A DNA stretch of 64,000 nucleotides from Komagataeibacter xylinus (GTDB lineage: Bacteria > Pseudomonadota > Alphaproteobacteria > Acetobacterales > Acetobacteraceae). Under the pieces are notes generated by a model that saw only the letters and a program-made list of their open reading frames with translations, was not told the DNA's origin and did no database searches. Position numbers and translations under genes: made by a program. The stretch's first letter is position 1; each line of letters starts with the position of its first letter. Where the stretch lies: the NCBI RefSeq assembly GCF_031081985.1, contig NZ_JARWSK010000010.1, positions 1 through 64,000 on the forward strand. The letters are read 5' to 3'. Below, piece after piece: positions 54,140 through 63,799 of this stretch.

Positions 54140-55134
54140 ACTGGCTGCCCGAAGCCTCGGCCCATGCCAGCCGGGTCGATATCCTGCTGGCGGGGTTGCT
54201 GCTCATCAGCCTGGCGGTGCTCGGGCTGGTATTCGGGCTGATGATGCTCAACATCATCCGCTTCCGTGTAGGCAGCAGGGTGCCCGTATCGGCGGAGACG
54301 GTGGCCCATAAAAGCTGGCGTTTCGAGATTGGCTGGACCGCGACCACGCTGGCTGTTTTCTTCGCGCTGTTTGTGTGGGCGGCACGGCTTTACGTACTGG
54401 GGTTCCAGCCGCCGCCCGGTGCAATCCAGATTTATGTCACGGGCAAGCAGTGGATGTGGAAGGTCCAGTATCCCGGTGGCCAGCGCGAGATCAATGCGCT
54501 GCATGTGCCTCTGGGGCGGCCGGTGCAACTTCTGCTCACGTCGGAAGATGTCATTCATGATTTCTCGATCCCGGTGCTGCGCATCAAGCACGACGTGCTG
54601 CCCGGCCGGTACCAGAGCCTGTGGTTCATTGCGACACAGGCAGGGGCATTTCGTTTTTACTGCACGCAGTTCTGTGGCATCGGGCACTCGCGCATGACCG
54701 GCACCCTGATTGTTCTGACCCCGACCGATTATGCCAACTGGCTGGGCCGGACCCCGGCCAGCGGCAGCCTTGCGACAAAGGGGGAAGCCCTGTTCATCCA
54801 TAACGGATGCAGCGGCTGCCATGTATCGCAGCCTTATGCCCCCGATGCGGACGATACCAGCCGCGCGCCTTCCATGGTGGGACTGTATGGCAGCGAGATC
54901 ACTGGGGCGGATGGGCAGCACATACGGGTGGATAACGCATTCCTGCACGATGCCATCCTTCATATCGGCCCCGCGCACGGGCAGGCGGCAGGCTATGCCA
55001 CCCGGATGCCATCCTATCGCGGTGTGCTGGGAGAAGAGGATCTGGCCGCCCTGATTGCCTATCTCCAGACCCTCTCACCATCCCGGTCGTCGGGCATGGG
55101 CGTATCGGCCGTCAGTGCACGTAAAGGGAACTGA
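54136..55134 (+). CDS. coxB: caa3-type cytochrome c oxidase subunit II with fused cytochrome c
   Basis: A 332-residue subunit II: two membrane helices (residues about 17-42 and 65-88), the cupredoxin domain with the aromatic KQWMWKVQYPGG region, CuA ligands in VIHDFSIP and CTQFCGIGHSRM, then a fused C-terminal cytochrome c with heme site CSGCH and Met candidate in RMPSYRG. The fused heme defines caa3-type oxidases, which take electrons directly from ACIII or cytochrome c. The CuA loop has Gln between the cysteines where most oxidases have Glu. Stop lies four bases before coxA. Confidence 0.93.
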   Translation: MNWLPEASAHASRVDILLAGLLLISLAVLGLVFGLMMLNIIRFRVGSRVPVSAETVAHKSWRFEIGWTATTLAVFFALFVWAARLYVLGFQPPPGAIQIYVTGKQWMWKVQYPGGQREINALHVPLGRPVQLLLTSEDVIHDFSIPVLRIKHDVLPGRYQSLWFIATQAGAFRFYCTQFCGIGHSRMTGTLIVLTPTDYANWLGRTPASGSLATKGEALFIHNGCSGCHVSQPYAPDADDTSRAPSMVGLYGSEITGADGQHIRVDNAFLHDAILHIGPAHGQAAGYATRMPSYRGVLGEEDLAALIAYLQTLSPSRSSGMGVSAVSARKGN

Positions 55135-55138
55135 TACC

Positions 55139-56788
55139 ATGGCACCCACACCCGGCCTGCAAATCATGCAGCGCAGCTATCTGTGGCAGGATGGCACGGT
55201 GCGCTCATGGCTGCTGACAACCGACCATAAACGGATCGCGCTGTTATACATGGCCTCGATCACCGCGTTTTTCGTGCTTGGCAGCTTTGGTGCGGCCCTG
55301 ATCCGGCTGCATCTGATTTCCCCCACCGGGGCCATCCTGTCCGATGAGACCTACAGCCGCATGTTCACCATGCATGGCATTGTCATGGTCTGGCTGTTCC
55401 TTGTGCCTTCCATACCGGTCACGCTGGGCAATTTTCTCGTACCCCTCATGCTGGGGGCAAAGGACCTGGCTTTTCCACGCCTGAACCTGATCAGCTGGTA
55501 TCTGTTCATCATGGCTGGCGCACTGGTGGTCTACGGGCTGTTCCGTGGTGGGTTGGAAACGGGATGGACCTTCTATACCCCGCTTTCCACCGATTATACG
55601 CAAGGTCGCGTGCTGCCGGTCGTGGCCGGGGTATTCCTGAGCGGATTTTCCTCCATTGCCACGGGGGTGAACTTCATCATCAGCATCCACCAGCTCCGTG
55701 CGCCGGGGCTGACATGGTACCGGCTGCCGCTCATGCTCTGGGCGCTTTATGCCACCAGCGTCATTTTCGTGCTGGCAACACCGGTGCTCAGCATTACGCT
55801 GCTCCTGCTGGCGTTCGAGCATTTCTTCCATGTCGGTGTATTTGATCCCGCGCTGGGGGGAGACCCGCTCCTGTTCCAGCACCTGTTCTGGTTCTATTCC
55901 CACCCAGCGGTCTACATCATGATCCTGCCGGGCATGGGCGTGGTCAGCGAAGTTGTGAGTACGTTCTGCCACAAGCCGGTTTTTGGCTACCGGTTCGTGG
56001 CGTGGTCATCCATTTCCATTGCGGCTATCGGCTTTCTGGTCTGGGGGCACCACATGTTCGTGGCTGGCACATCGCTCTATGCGGCGGTTGTGTTTTCCAT
56101 GCTGAGTTTTCTGGTATCGGTGCCATCGGCCATCAAGGTTTTCAACTGGCTGGGCACCATGCATGGGGGGGCCATAAGGCTTGATGCGCCCATGCTTTAT
56201 GCCATGGGGTTTATCGGGCTTTTTACGGTGGGCGGCCTTACGGGGCTGTTTCTGGCTTCCCTGGCAAGCGACGTGCATCTGACCCAGACATATTTCGTGG
56301 TGGCGCATTTCCACTACATCATGGTCGGCGGCATGGTATCAGCCTATTTTGCCGGGCTGCATTACTGGTGGCCCAAGATAACAGGGCGCATGTACCCCGA
56401 AATGTGGGGGCGCACGGCGGCAGCACTGCTGTTCTTTGGCTTCAACCTGACATTCTTCCCCCAGTTCATTCTGGGCTATGAGGGCATGCCGCGCCGGTAC
56501 GCGACCTATCCCGCGCAGTTTCAGGTGCTGAATGTCCTGTCGTCTGCCGGGGCCAGCATTCTTGCGCTGGCCTATATCCTGCCATTGATCTACTTCACCT
56601 GGGCGCTGTTCCGCGGTGCGCGTGCAACCGACAATCCATGGCAGGCCACCGGGCTGGAATGGCGGATATCCTCTCCTCCGCCTGTGGAAAATTTCATCAC
56701 CCCGCCAGTCGTAACCCATGAAGCCTATGATTACGCCGCACTGGATCACCCGGACGCTGCCCCGCGTGCGGAGGCCCCGCATGTCTGA
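55139..56788 (+). CDS. coxA: Cytochrome c oxidase subunit I, A2-type heme-copper oxidase
   Basis: The catalytic subunit, 549 residues and twelve core helices. Heme ligand His in MFTMHGIVMVWLF, the CuB region WFYSHPAVYIMILPGMG, the paired CuB histidines in WGHHMFVAG, and heme a/a3 ligands in VVAHFHYIMVGG are all present. The GHPEVY glutamate of A1 oxidases is replaced by the YSHPAVY form, which marks the A2 subfamily where Tyr-Ser does the proton-loading job. It pumps protons while reducing oxygen. The ATG at 55139 follows AAGGGA; the longer frame overlaps coxB. Confidence 0.94.
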   Translation: MAPTPGLQIMQRSYLWQDGTVRSWLLTTDHKRIALLYMASITAFFVLGSFGAALIRLHLISPTGAILSDETYSRMFTMHGIVMVWLFLVPSIPVTLGNFLVPLMLGAKDLAFPRLNLISWYLFIMAGALVVYGLFRGGLETGWTFYTPLSTDYTQGRVLPVVAGVFLSGFSSIATGVNFIISIHQLRAPGLTWYRLPLMLWALYATSVIFVLATPVLSITLLLLAFEHFFHVGVFDPALGGDPLLFQHLFWFYSHPAVYIMILPGMGVVSEVVSTFCHKPVFGYRFVAWSSISIAAIGFLVWGHHMFVAGTSLYAAVVFSMLSFLVSVPSAIKVFNWLGTMHGGAIRLDAPMLYAMGFIGLFTVGGLTGLFLASLASDVHLTQTYFVVAHFHYIMVGGMVSAYFAGLHYWWPKITGRMYPEMWGRTAAALLFFGFNLTFFPQFILGYEGMPRRYATYPAQFQVLNVLSSAGASILALAYILPLIYFTWALFRGARATDNPWQATGLEWRISSPPPVENFITPPVVTHEAYDYAALDHPDAAPRAEAPHV

Positions 56789-57413
56789 GCACCTTGCGCC
56801 CTATGACAGCCCGCAGCACCGCGATGAAACGGCAATAGCCGGCATGTGGCTGTTCCTTGCCAGCGAAATACTGCTGTTTGGCGGCCTGTTCCTGATTTTT
56901 GTGGTCTATTCCCACACCCGTGCCGCAGGCTGGGCGCTGGGGGTCAGGCATACCAGCCTTACGATTGGCGGCATCAACACCGCACTCCTGCTGACCAGCA
57001 GCATGGTCTACACCCTTGGGGTGGAAGCCGCCCGCAATGAAAACGCTCGTGGCACCATCCTTGCCGGGCTGGGTGCCGCCGGGTTGGGTGTGACCTTCCT
57101 GTGCCTGAAAGGATGGGAATGGCATACGGAACTGGACGAACACCTGTTCCCCGGACCCGGATTTGCCCTTGGCGGCCTGCAGGCTGGCGGGGCGCAGTTA
57201 TTCTACAGTTTCTATTTCCTGTCCACCGCGCTGCATGGCCTGCATATGCTGGTAGGGATCGGGCTGATCGCGTGGGTCTGCCTGCGGGTTTACCGGGGCA
57301 GGGGCGCATCGCTCCGGGTCTTACCGGTGGAGGTTGTCGGCCTTTACTGGAGCTTTGTCGATCTGGTCTGGGTCCTGCTTTTCCCTGTTTTATACCTGAT
57401 CGGGCGGGTGTGA
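56781..57413 (+). CDS. coxC: Cytochrome c oxidase subunit III
   Basis: A 210-residue, five-helix subunit III: ETAIAGMWLFLASEILLFGG, GGINTALLLTSSMVYTLGVE, the KGWEWHTELDEHLFPG loop, LFYSFYFLSTALHGLHMLVG and VVGLYWSFVDLVWVLLFPVL are family blocks. It begins inside the end of coxA (eight-base overlap) and its stop shares one base with the coxD start. Confidence 0.93.
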   Translation: MSEHLAPYDSPQHRDETAIAGMWLFLASEILLFGGLFLIFVVYSHTRAAGWALGVRHTSLTIGGINTALLLTSSMVYTLGVEAARNENARGTILAGLGAAGLGVTFLCLKGWEWHTELDEHLFPGPGFALGGLQAGGAQLFYSFYFLSTALHGLHMLVGIGLIAWVCLRVYRGRGASLRVLPVEVVGLYWSFVDLVWVLLFPVLYLIGRV

Positions 57414-57727
57414 TGGTTCGCGTCCTGTCATGCTGGGTGGTGGTGCTGCTGTTGCTGGCGGTGGAACTGCTGCTGAGTGCAGCAGGGGTGAACTGGGGCA
57501 TTGGCGTGTGTGCCGGGGTGATGGCGCTGCTGGTTGCCTACGGCTTCATGCGTATGACGCGCGCCCCGGCGCTGGCACTCATCTTTGCCATTGGCGGCCT
57601 GTTCTGGCTGTCCATCCTGCTTGCACTGGGCAGCCTGGACAGTTTTACGCGAACCAATTTCCCCGTGGGCGACACGTTATCTTCCACCACGCAGAACCCG
57701 CGCCCACCGCCGGATACGGCGCCCTGA
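57413..57727 (+). CDS. coxD: Cytochrome c oxidase subunit IV-like small membrane protein
   Basis: A 104-residue protein with three membrane helices (LSCWVVVLLLLAVELLLSAA, IGVCAGVMALLVAYGFM and LALIFAIGGLFWLSILLAL) ending in a Pro/Ser/Thr-rich tail. Size, helix number and place after subunit III fit the bacterial subunit IV of caa3 oxidases (caa3_CtaG-unrelated COX4_pro type). It starts on the last base of coxC's stop (TGATG). Last gene of the operon. Confidence 0.82.
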   Translation: MVRVLSCWVVVLLLLAVELLLSAAGVNWGIGVCAGVMALLVAYGFMRMTRAPALALIFAIGGLFWLSILLALGSLDSFTRTNFPVGDTLSSTTQNPRPPPDTAP

Positions 57728-57839
57728 TACAAAATTATCTGTCCCGCTGCACAAACCGGGCCGAGCCGTGGCCGTTATCTGAAGCCGGACATCCCATGAA
57801 CCACAGGGCATCATAACCGACAGGAAACAGGCAGGTGGC

Positions 57840-60800
57840 ATGAATGCAATTGTTCAGCTGGCACTTGCCCGTCCCTATACATTTATCGTGATGGCCATCC
57901 TGATCGCCATGGCCGGTGTGCTTTCCGCCATCCGCACGCCGGAGGACATCTTCCCCGATATCGGCATTCCCGTCATTGCCGTGGCGTGGACCTACAGCAA
58001 CCTTTCACCGCAGGACATGTCCGGGCGCATCGTACTGCCGTTCCAGCGCACGCTGACCACTACGGTCAACAATATCGAACATATCGAGGGACAGTCGCTG
58101 ACGGGCATCGGGGTGATAAAGATATTCTTCCAGCCCGGCACCGATATCCGCATTGCCAATACGCAGGTCACCGCCATTGCCCAGACCATCCTGCGCCAGC
58201 TGCCTGTGGGCACCACGCCGCCGCTGATCCTGAACTACAATGCCTCCACCGTGCCGATCGTCCAGCTTGCCCTGTCGGGCGAGGGCATGACCGAACAGCA
58301 GCTTTATGATTACGGCTTCAACTTCATCCGTAACCGGCTGGTAACTGTGCCGGGCGCTGCCCTGCCGTACCCCTATGGCGGCCGCGTGCGCCAGATCCAG
58401 ATGGATCTCGACCCAGGCAAGCTGCAGTCCCGTGGCGTATCGGCCCAGGACGTGGGCAACGCCCTGACCACACAGACACAGATCACCCCCGCAGGTTTTG
58501 TAAAGATCGGTGAATATCAGTATAATTTCAGGCTGAATAACGCGCCCCTTTCGGTCGAACTGCTCAACATGCTGCCTGTGCGCACGGTCAACGGCGCCGT
58601 GGTGCGTGTGCGCGATGTTGCCCACGTGCGTGATGGGGCCACACCGCAGCAGAACGTGGTGCATGTGGATGGCCAGCGCTCCGCACTCATGACCGTACTG
58701 AAATCGGGCGCTACCTCCACCATCGCCATCGTGGCGGGGATCAAGGCGATGATCCCTGATGCGACACGCGGCCTGCCAAAGCAGCTCAAGCTCCGCCCTG
58801 TCAACGATCAGTCGCTGTTTGTCCGGGCCGCCGTCAACGGGGTGATGCGCGAGGGGGCGATTGCCGCGGGGCTGACCAGCCTCATGATCCTGCTTTTTCT
58901 GGGGTCGTGGCGGTCCACGCTGATTGTGGCGACATCCATCCCGTTATCGGTCATGGGGGCGATTGCAGCGTTGTCCGCGCTGGGCGAGACGCTGAATATC
59001 ATGACACTCGGCGGCCTTGCGCTGGCCGTCGGCATTCTGGTCGATGAGGCGACAGTCACGATCGAGAATATCGAGCGCCATCTGGAAATGGGCAAGGACG
59101 TGCATGCCGCCATTGTTGATGGATCAGGCGAGATCATCGTCCCGGCCTTTCTTTCGCTCATCTGCATCTGCATCGTGTTCGTGCCGATGTTCTACCTGCC
59201 GGGGGTCGCGGGTTTCCTGTTCGTGCCGATGGCGCTGTCGGTCATGTTCGCCATGGTCATGTCCTTCATCCTGTCGCGCACGCTCGTGCCGACCATGGCC
59301 ATGTTCCTGCTGCGCCCGCATGCGGATGCAAAGGGGCATAAGGAGAATATCTTCACACGCTTCCAGCATGGTTTCGAGCGGTATTTCGAGGCGCTGCGTG
59401 CCCACTACAGTGCGCTTTTAGAAAGCATTCTGGACCATCGTGGCCGGTTTGTGGCAGGCTTCCTGTGCTTTGCCGTGCTGAGCATGGGGCTGCTCCCGTT
59501 CCTTGGCCGCAACTTCTTTCCGCAGGTCGATGCGGGCACGATGACTTTGCATGTGCGTGGCTCCACAGGCATGCGCATAGAAGAGACATCAGCCCTGTTC
59601 CAGCGTATCGAGAAGCAGATCCGCCAGCGGATTCCGGCAGGTGAGATTGATTCCATCGCCGATAATATCGGGCTACCCACCAGCGCCATCAACACCGCCT
59701 ATAATGCATCGGGCACCATCGGGCCGCAGGATGGGGACATCCTTGTCGCGCTGAAGGAAAACCACCGCCCGACCGGGCAGTACATCCATATCCTGCGCCG
59801 CGAGCTGCCCAGGGAATTCCCCGAAGCCAGCTTTGCCTTCCTGCCATCGGACATCACGACCCAGATCCTCAATTTCGGCGTGCCGGCACCGATCGACATT
59901 CAGGTCTCCGGCCCCAACCCCGATGAGACGCGACAGTTCGCAGGCCGCATATTGCGCGCCATACGCGGCATTGACGGTCTGGTCGATACGCGCATCCAGC
60001 AGCCCGGTCATTACCCTGAACTGCGTTTTGATGCCGACCGCACCCGCATCAACCAGCTTGGCCTGACGGAAGGTGATGTCACCACATCCATTGCCACCTC
60101 CATTGCCGGCACCGTGCAGACCGCCCCGCTGTACTGGCTGGACCCGCACAGCATGGTCACATACCCCATTGCGGTGCAGATGCCTGAATACCGGATCAGT
60201 TCGCTGGCGGATATCATCGGCCTGCCTGTAACCGGGCTTTCAACCACCCAGGTGCAGGTGCTCGGTGCCCTTGGCACGATTACGCGCGGTACGACCTCAC
60301 CGGTCGAGGCGCAGTATGATATCCGCTCTCTGGTCGATGTTTTTGCCGGTGGGGACGGGCGCGACCTCGGCGCCATTGCCTCGGACGTACAGGCGGCCCT
60401 GCACCGGCTTGAACACGACCGGCCCGATACAGTTACGGTCACGCTGCGCGGCCAGTACCAGGCCATGACAGCTGCCTTCTCGGGCATGGGGTTTGGCCTG
60501 CTGGGCGCGATCGTGCTGATCTACCTGCTTATCGTCATCAATTTCCAGAGCTGGACCGATCCGTGCATTGTTGTCCTTGCACTGCCGGGAGCGCTGGCGG
60601 GGATATGCTGGATGCTGTTTGCAACGCATACTCCTCTTTCCGTGCCTGCGCTGACGGGCGCGATCATGTGCATGGGGGTGGCGACGGCCAACTCCATCCT
60701 TGTCATCACCTTCTGCCGCGAGCAGCTGGCGGAGCATGGGGATGCGCTCAGGGCAGCCCTGACGGCGGGCAGTACACGCCTTCGGCCCGTCATCATGACG

Positions 60801-61004
60801 GCGCTGGCCATGGTGATCGGCATGCTGCCCATGGCGCTGGGGCTGGGCGAGGGGGGCGAGCAGAATGCGCCGCTGGGGCGGGCCGTCATTGGCGGCCTGA
60901 TATTTGCCACCTGTGCCTCCCTGTTTTTTGTGCCTACGCTTTTCGCCATCATCTACGACCGGCGTGCATGCCACGGCCATGACGGGGCACGGGCCCATGG
61001 CTGA
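57840..61004 (+). CDS. RND efflux pump, HAE1-like, system 2
   Basis: A 1054-residue pump paralogous to the one at 9362-12553. It starts MNAIVQLALARPYTFIVMAI and has the same large periplasmic loops and twelve helices. TM4 reads LAVGILVDEATVTIENI, so one aspartate of the AcrB-type pair is Glu here. The second half includes TGAIMCMGVATANSILVITF and GRAVIGGLIFATCASLFFVP. AGGTGG sits just upstream of the ATG. First gene of a pump-adaptor-channel set on the plus strand, following coxD by 112 bases. Substrate unknown. Confidence 0.92.
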   Translation: MNAIVQLALARPYTFIVMAILIAMAGVLSAIRTPEDIFPDIGIPVIAVAWTYSNLSPQDMSGRIVLPFQRTLTTTVNNIEHIEGQSLTGIGVIKIFFQPGTDIRIANTQVTAIAQTILRQLPVGTTPPLILNYNASTVPIVQLALSGEGMTEQQLYDYGFNFIRNRLVTVPGAALPYPYGGRVRQIQMDLDPGKLQSRGVSAQDVGNALTTQTQITPAGFVKIGEYQYNFRLNNAPLSVELLNMLPVRTVNGAVVRVRDVAHVRDGATPQQNVVHVDGQRSALMTVLKSGATSTIAIVAGIKAMIPDATRGLPKQLKLRPVNDQSLFVRAAVNGVMREGAIAAGLTSLMILLFLGSWRSTLIVATSIPLSVMGAIAALSALGETLNIMTLGGLALAVGILVDEATVTIENIERHLEMGKDVHAAIVDGSGEIIVPAFLSLICICIVFVPMFYLPGVAGFLFVPMALSVMFAMVMSFILSRTLVPTMAMFLLRPHADAKGHKENIFTRFQHGFERYFEALRAHYSALLESILDHRGRFVAGFLCFAVLSMGLLPFLGRNFFPQVDAGTMTLHVRGSTGMRIEETSALFQRIEKQIRQRIPAGEIDSIADNIGLPTSAINTAYNASGTIGPQDGDILVALKENHRPTGQYIHILRRELPREFPEASFAFLPSDITTQILNFGVPAPIDIQVSGPNPDETRQFAGRILRAIRGIDGLVDTRIQQPGHYPELRFDADRTRINQLGLTEGDVTTSIATSIAGTVQTAPLYWLDPHSMVTYPIAVQMPEYRISSLADIIGLPVTGLSTTQVQVLGALGTITRGTTSPVEAQYDIRSLVDVFAGGDGRDLGAIASDVQAALHRLEHDRPDTVTVTLRGQYQAMTAAFSGMGFGLLGAIVLIYLLIVINFQSWTDPCIVVLALPGALAGICWMLFATHTPLSVPALTGAIMCMGVATANSILVITFCREQLAEHGDALRAALTAGSTRLRPVIMTALAMVIGMLPMALGLGEGGEQNAPLGRAVIGGLIFATCASLFFVPTLFAIIYDRRACHGHDGARAHG

Positions 61005-62169
61005 GACCCATACGGCCATGCATGCCGGACCCCGCCCCCGCCTGCGCTGGATCGTTCTTGGCGGGGCGTGCGTTTTCGGGGTGATACTCGTGGCGGGCAC
61101 GATGACGCGCATCCATGAACGCCACCGGCTCCATGCCACCAATGTTGCGGCACGCGTGCCCAGTGTGAACATCGTGCATCCGGGTGGTCAGGCTGTTGAT
61201 ACGCTGGTCCTGCCAGGCATCCTGCAGGCGTGGTACAGCGCGCCGGTCTATGCACGGACCAGTGGCTACCTGCGGCAATGGTATGTCGATATCGGGCAGA
61301 AGGTGGAAGCAGGTCAGCTTCTGGCGGAAATTGACACACCTGATGTTGATCTGCAGCTTGCAGGCGCACGGGCTGCGCTGGGCACCCGGACCGCGCAGCG
61401 CGATCTGGCACAGATTACATCACGCCGGTGGGACCGGCTGAATGCCCAGAATGCCGTATCCCAGCAGGAAACGGATGAGCGGCGGGGCAATCTGGCCGCC
61501 AGCGAGGCCACGCGCCATGAAGCCGCGGCAGAGGTCGAACGGCTTGAAACGCTCTCCGCCTTCAAGCGCATCATTGCCCCTTTTGCCGGTGTGGTCACTA
61601 GCCGTGCGACCGATATCGGTGCGCTGATCGTGGCGGGAACGGCTGCCAGCCAGCCGCTTTTTACCGTATCGGACGTGACCCGCCTGCGGCTTTATGTGCG
61701 TGTGCCACAGGCCTATGCCGCGCGGATGCATGAGGGCTTTGTCGCGCATTTTACGGTACCCGATTACCGCAACCGGCAGTTTGATGCCCGTCTGCTGCAT
61801 TCTTCGGATGCGGTTGACTCACAGTCGGGCACGATGCTGGTCCAGTTTGTCTATGATAATGGGGAAAATCTTCTCAAACCGGGGGCCTATGCCCAGATCG
61901 CCTTTACGTTTCACGGCCCCGGACCACAGGCGCCCCCCACCGTGCGCATACCCGCCAGCAGCCTGCTCTTCCGCCGGGACGGGACAACCGTGGCGGTGGT
62001 GGACGGGCATGACCATGTCAGGATACAGCCCGTCGCGATCCTGATCGATTTCGGGACCGAACTTGAGGTCACGGGGCTGACACAGCAGGACAGGATCATC
62101 ACCAACCCGCCGGATGATATCGACAATGGGGATCCCGTCAAACCGCGTGAGGGCAGGCATGGCGCGTGA
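60997..62169 (+). CDS. RND efflux periplasmic adaptor (HlyD/MFP family), system 2
   Basis: A 390-residue membrane-fusion protein: one N-terminal helix (WIVLGGACVFGVILVAGTM), the lipoyl half-motif APVYARTSGYLRQWYVDIGQ, the alpha hairpin, FKRIIAPFAGVVTSRATDIG and the beta-barrel region with PAYAQIAF-like GAYAQIAFTFHG. The ATG at 60997 overlaps the pump stop by eight bases, a better choice than the far upstream frame start. It overlaps the channel gene by eleven bases. Confidence 0.9.
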   Translation: MAETHTAMHAGPRPRLRWIVLGGACVFGVILVAGTMTRIHERHRLHATNVAARVPSVNIVHPGGQAVDTLVLPGILQAWYSAPVYARTSGYLRQWYVDIGQKVEAGQLLAEIDTPDVDLQLAGARAALGTRTAQRDLAQITSRRWDRLNAQNAVSQQETDERRGNLAASEATRHEAAAEVERLETLSAFKRIIAPFAGVVTSRATDIGALIVAGTAASQPLFTVSDVTRLRLYVRVPQAYAARMHEGFVAHFTVPDYRNRQFDARLLHSSDAVDSQSGTMLVQFVYDNGENLLKPGAYAQIAFTFHGPGPQAPPTVRIPASSLLFRRDGTTVAVVDGHDHVRIQPVAILIDFGTELEVTGLTQQDRIITNPPDDIDNGDPVKPREGRHGA

Positions 62170-63577
62170 GCGGGGCAGGGCAGTCCTGCTTCTTGTTATT
62201 CTGCTGTGTGGCTGTAATCTCGCTCCCCGTTACCACAGGCCCACGCTGCCCGACACGCCCGCCACATTCAGGGAAGCCGGACCATGGACCCCGGCACGGC
62301 CCGCCGATACCGCGCAGCGCGGGGCATGGTGGTCGGTCATGGGCGATGAGGTTCTGGACCGGCTGGAAGACAGGATCGAACACGGCAGCCCGCAACTGGC
62401 CGCCGCCGTGGCGCGATATGATCAGGCGCGGGCACTGGTCAGGCGGGCACGGGCAGACTTCTTTCCCCAGATTGATGCGACGGCCAGCGCGCAGCGCGAA
62501 CGCGCCCTCTTTCCGGCCACCGGCAATTATTACGAATATCATGACTATGAATCCGGTGGCACCGTTTCATGGGAGCCCGATATCTGGGGACGCATCCGCA
62601 ATCTGGTCAGGGCGGCGCGGGCCAGTGCGCAGGCCAGTGCGGCTGATCTTGCCTCGCTCCGCCTCAGCCTGGAGGGGGAACTGGGCGATGATTATTTCCA
62701 GCTACGCGGTCTGGATGCCCGCATCAGCCTGCTGCAAAAGACCATCGCAGCCTATTCCGCAGCACTGGACCTGACCACGAAGCGTTTTGTGGGAGGGGCC
62801 GCGAATGAGCTCGATGTCGGCCGTGCACGCACACAGCTGACCACGACACAATCCCAGCTTGAACAGCAGCAGGCCGACCGTGCGCTGGTGGAACACGCCA
62901 TTGCGGTGTTGATCGGTGAGCAGCCCTCCACCTTTTCAATCCCGCCAGCAGACGGTCTGCCGCCCGTGCCACCCATTCCCATAACCGCACCCGCCCACCT
63001 GCTGGAACGCAGGCCCGATGTTGCATCGGCGGAGCGGCATATGGCAGCGGCTAATGCCCGGATTGGCGTGGCGCGGGCTGCTTTCTTTCCCAACATCACG
63101 CTGGGGGCGACCGGTGGTTCGGAAACCACGACCGGTATGCTGGCCTCGGCCGGGAGTGGTGTGTGGGCGCTTGGCCCGGCACTGGCAACACTGGCTATAT
63201 TTGACGGCGGGCGGCGGTTCGCCAATCTGGCACTCACGCACGCGGAATATGCACAGGCCGCAGCCACTTACCGGCAGACGGCCCTTACGGCCTTCCGTGA
63301 GGTGGAAGACCAGCTTGCGCTGCTCAACCATCTGGCCGATGCCGCCACGCGGCAGGATGAAGGGGTGGAGGCGGCCACACGCACTGACCATCTGGCAACC
63401 ATTCAGTACCGCGAAGGCGCCGTTGACTACCTCCAGGTTGTCATTGCCCAGACGGCGGAATTACAGGCGCGCGAAGACCTGATTATGGTCAATACGCGCC
63501 GCCTGATGAGTGGTATCGACCTTGTACGGGCCATGGGAGGTAACTGGGGTGAGCATGATGGGCTGAAAGGGAAATAG
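62159..63577 (+). CDS. RND efflux outer-membrane lipoprotein (OprM/NodT family), system 2
   Basis: A 472-residue channel. The short signal GRAVLLLVILLCGC gives a lipobox with Cys near residue 18, followed by NLAPRYHRPTLPDTP. Two OEP repeats with VSWEPDIWGRIRNLVRAARA and HLLERRPDVASAERHMAAAN follow, ending in GIDLVRAMGGNW. GAGGGCAGG lies just before the ATG at 62159. It lacks the extended Pro/His tail of the system 1 channel. Confidence 0.91.
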   Translation: MARERGRAVLLLVILLCGCNLAPRYHRPTLPDTPATFREAGPWTPARPADTAQRGAWWSVMGDEVLDRLEDRIEHGSPQLAAAVARYDQARALVRRARADFFPQIDATASAQRERALFPATGNYYEYHDYESGGTVSWEPDIWGRIRNLVRAARASAQASAADLASLRLSLEGELGDDYFQLRGLDARISLLQKTIAAYSAALDLTTKRFVGGAANELDVGRARTQLTTTQSQLEQQQADRALVEHAIAVLIGEQPSTFSIPPADGLPPVPPIPITAPAHLLERRPDVASAERHMAAANARIGVARAAFFPNITLGATGGSETTTGMLASAGSGVWALGPALATLAIFDGGRRFANLALTHAEYAQAAATYRQTALTAFREVEDQLALLNHLADAATRQDEGVEAATRTDHLATIQYREGAVDYLQVVIAQTAELQAREDLIMVNTRRLMSGIDLVRAMGGNWGEHDGLKGK

Positions 63578-63799
63578 GGTCCCTTGCCCGCATGTTGGTG
63601 CCGCTTGTGGGGCATGCGGCGGCAATTCATCAGGCACTGTTTGAAAATAATGCATTGATGGAAGTTTTCGGATGTCGCCTTTTTTCAAAAAATCTCCACT
63701 GGAAAGTTCTTTGTAATGCGCACGATACCTTAAACGAAACTTCAGTCGACGGGTGTGCTTTATAGCGACATATGCTTCGTGCTGCATGAAAGGACAGAC

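Noticed and set aside
63588-63619. CCGCATG/CATGCGG stem after the system 2 channel gene
   Set aside because: Only seven pairs with an eighteen-base loop and no T run; too weak to call a terminator.
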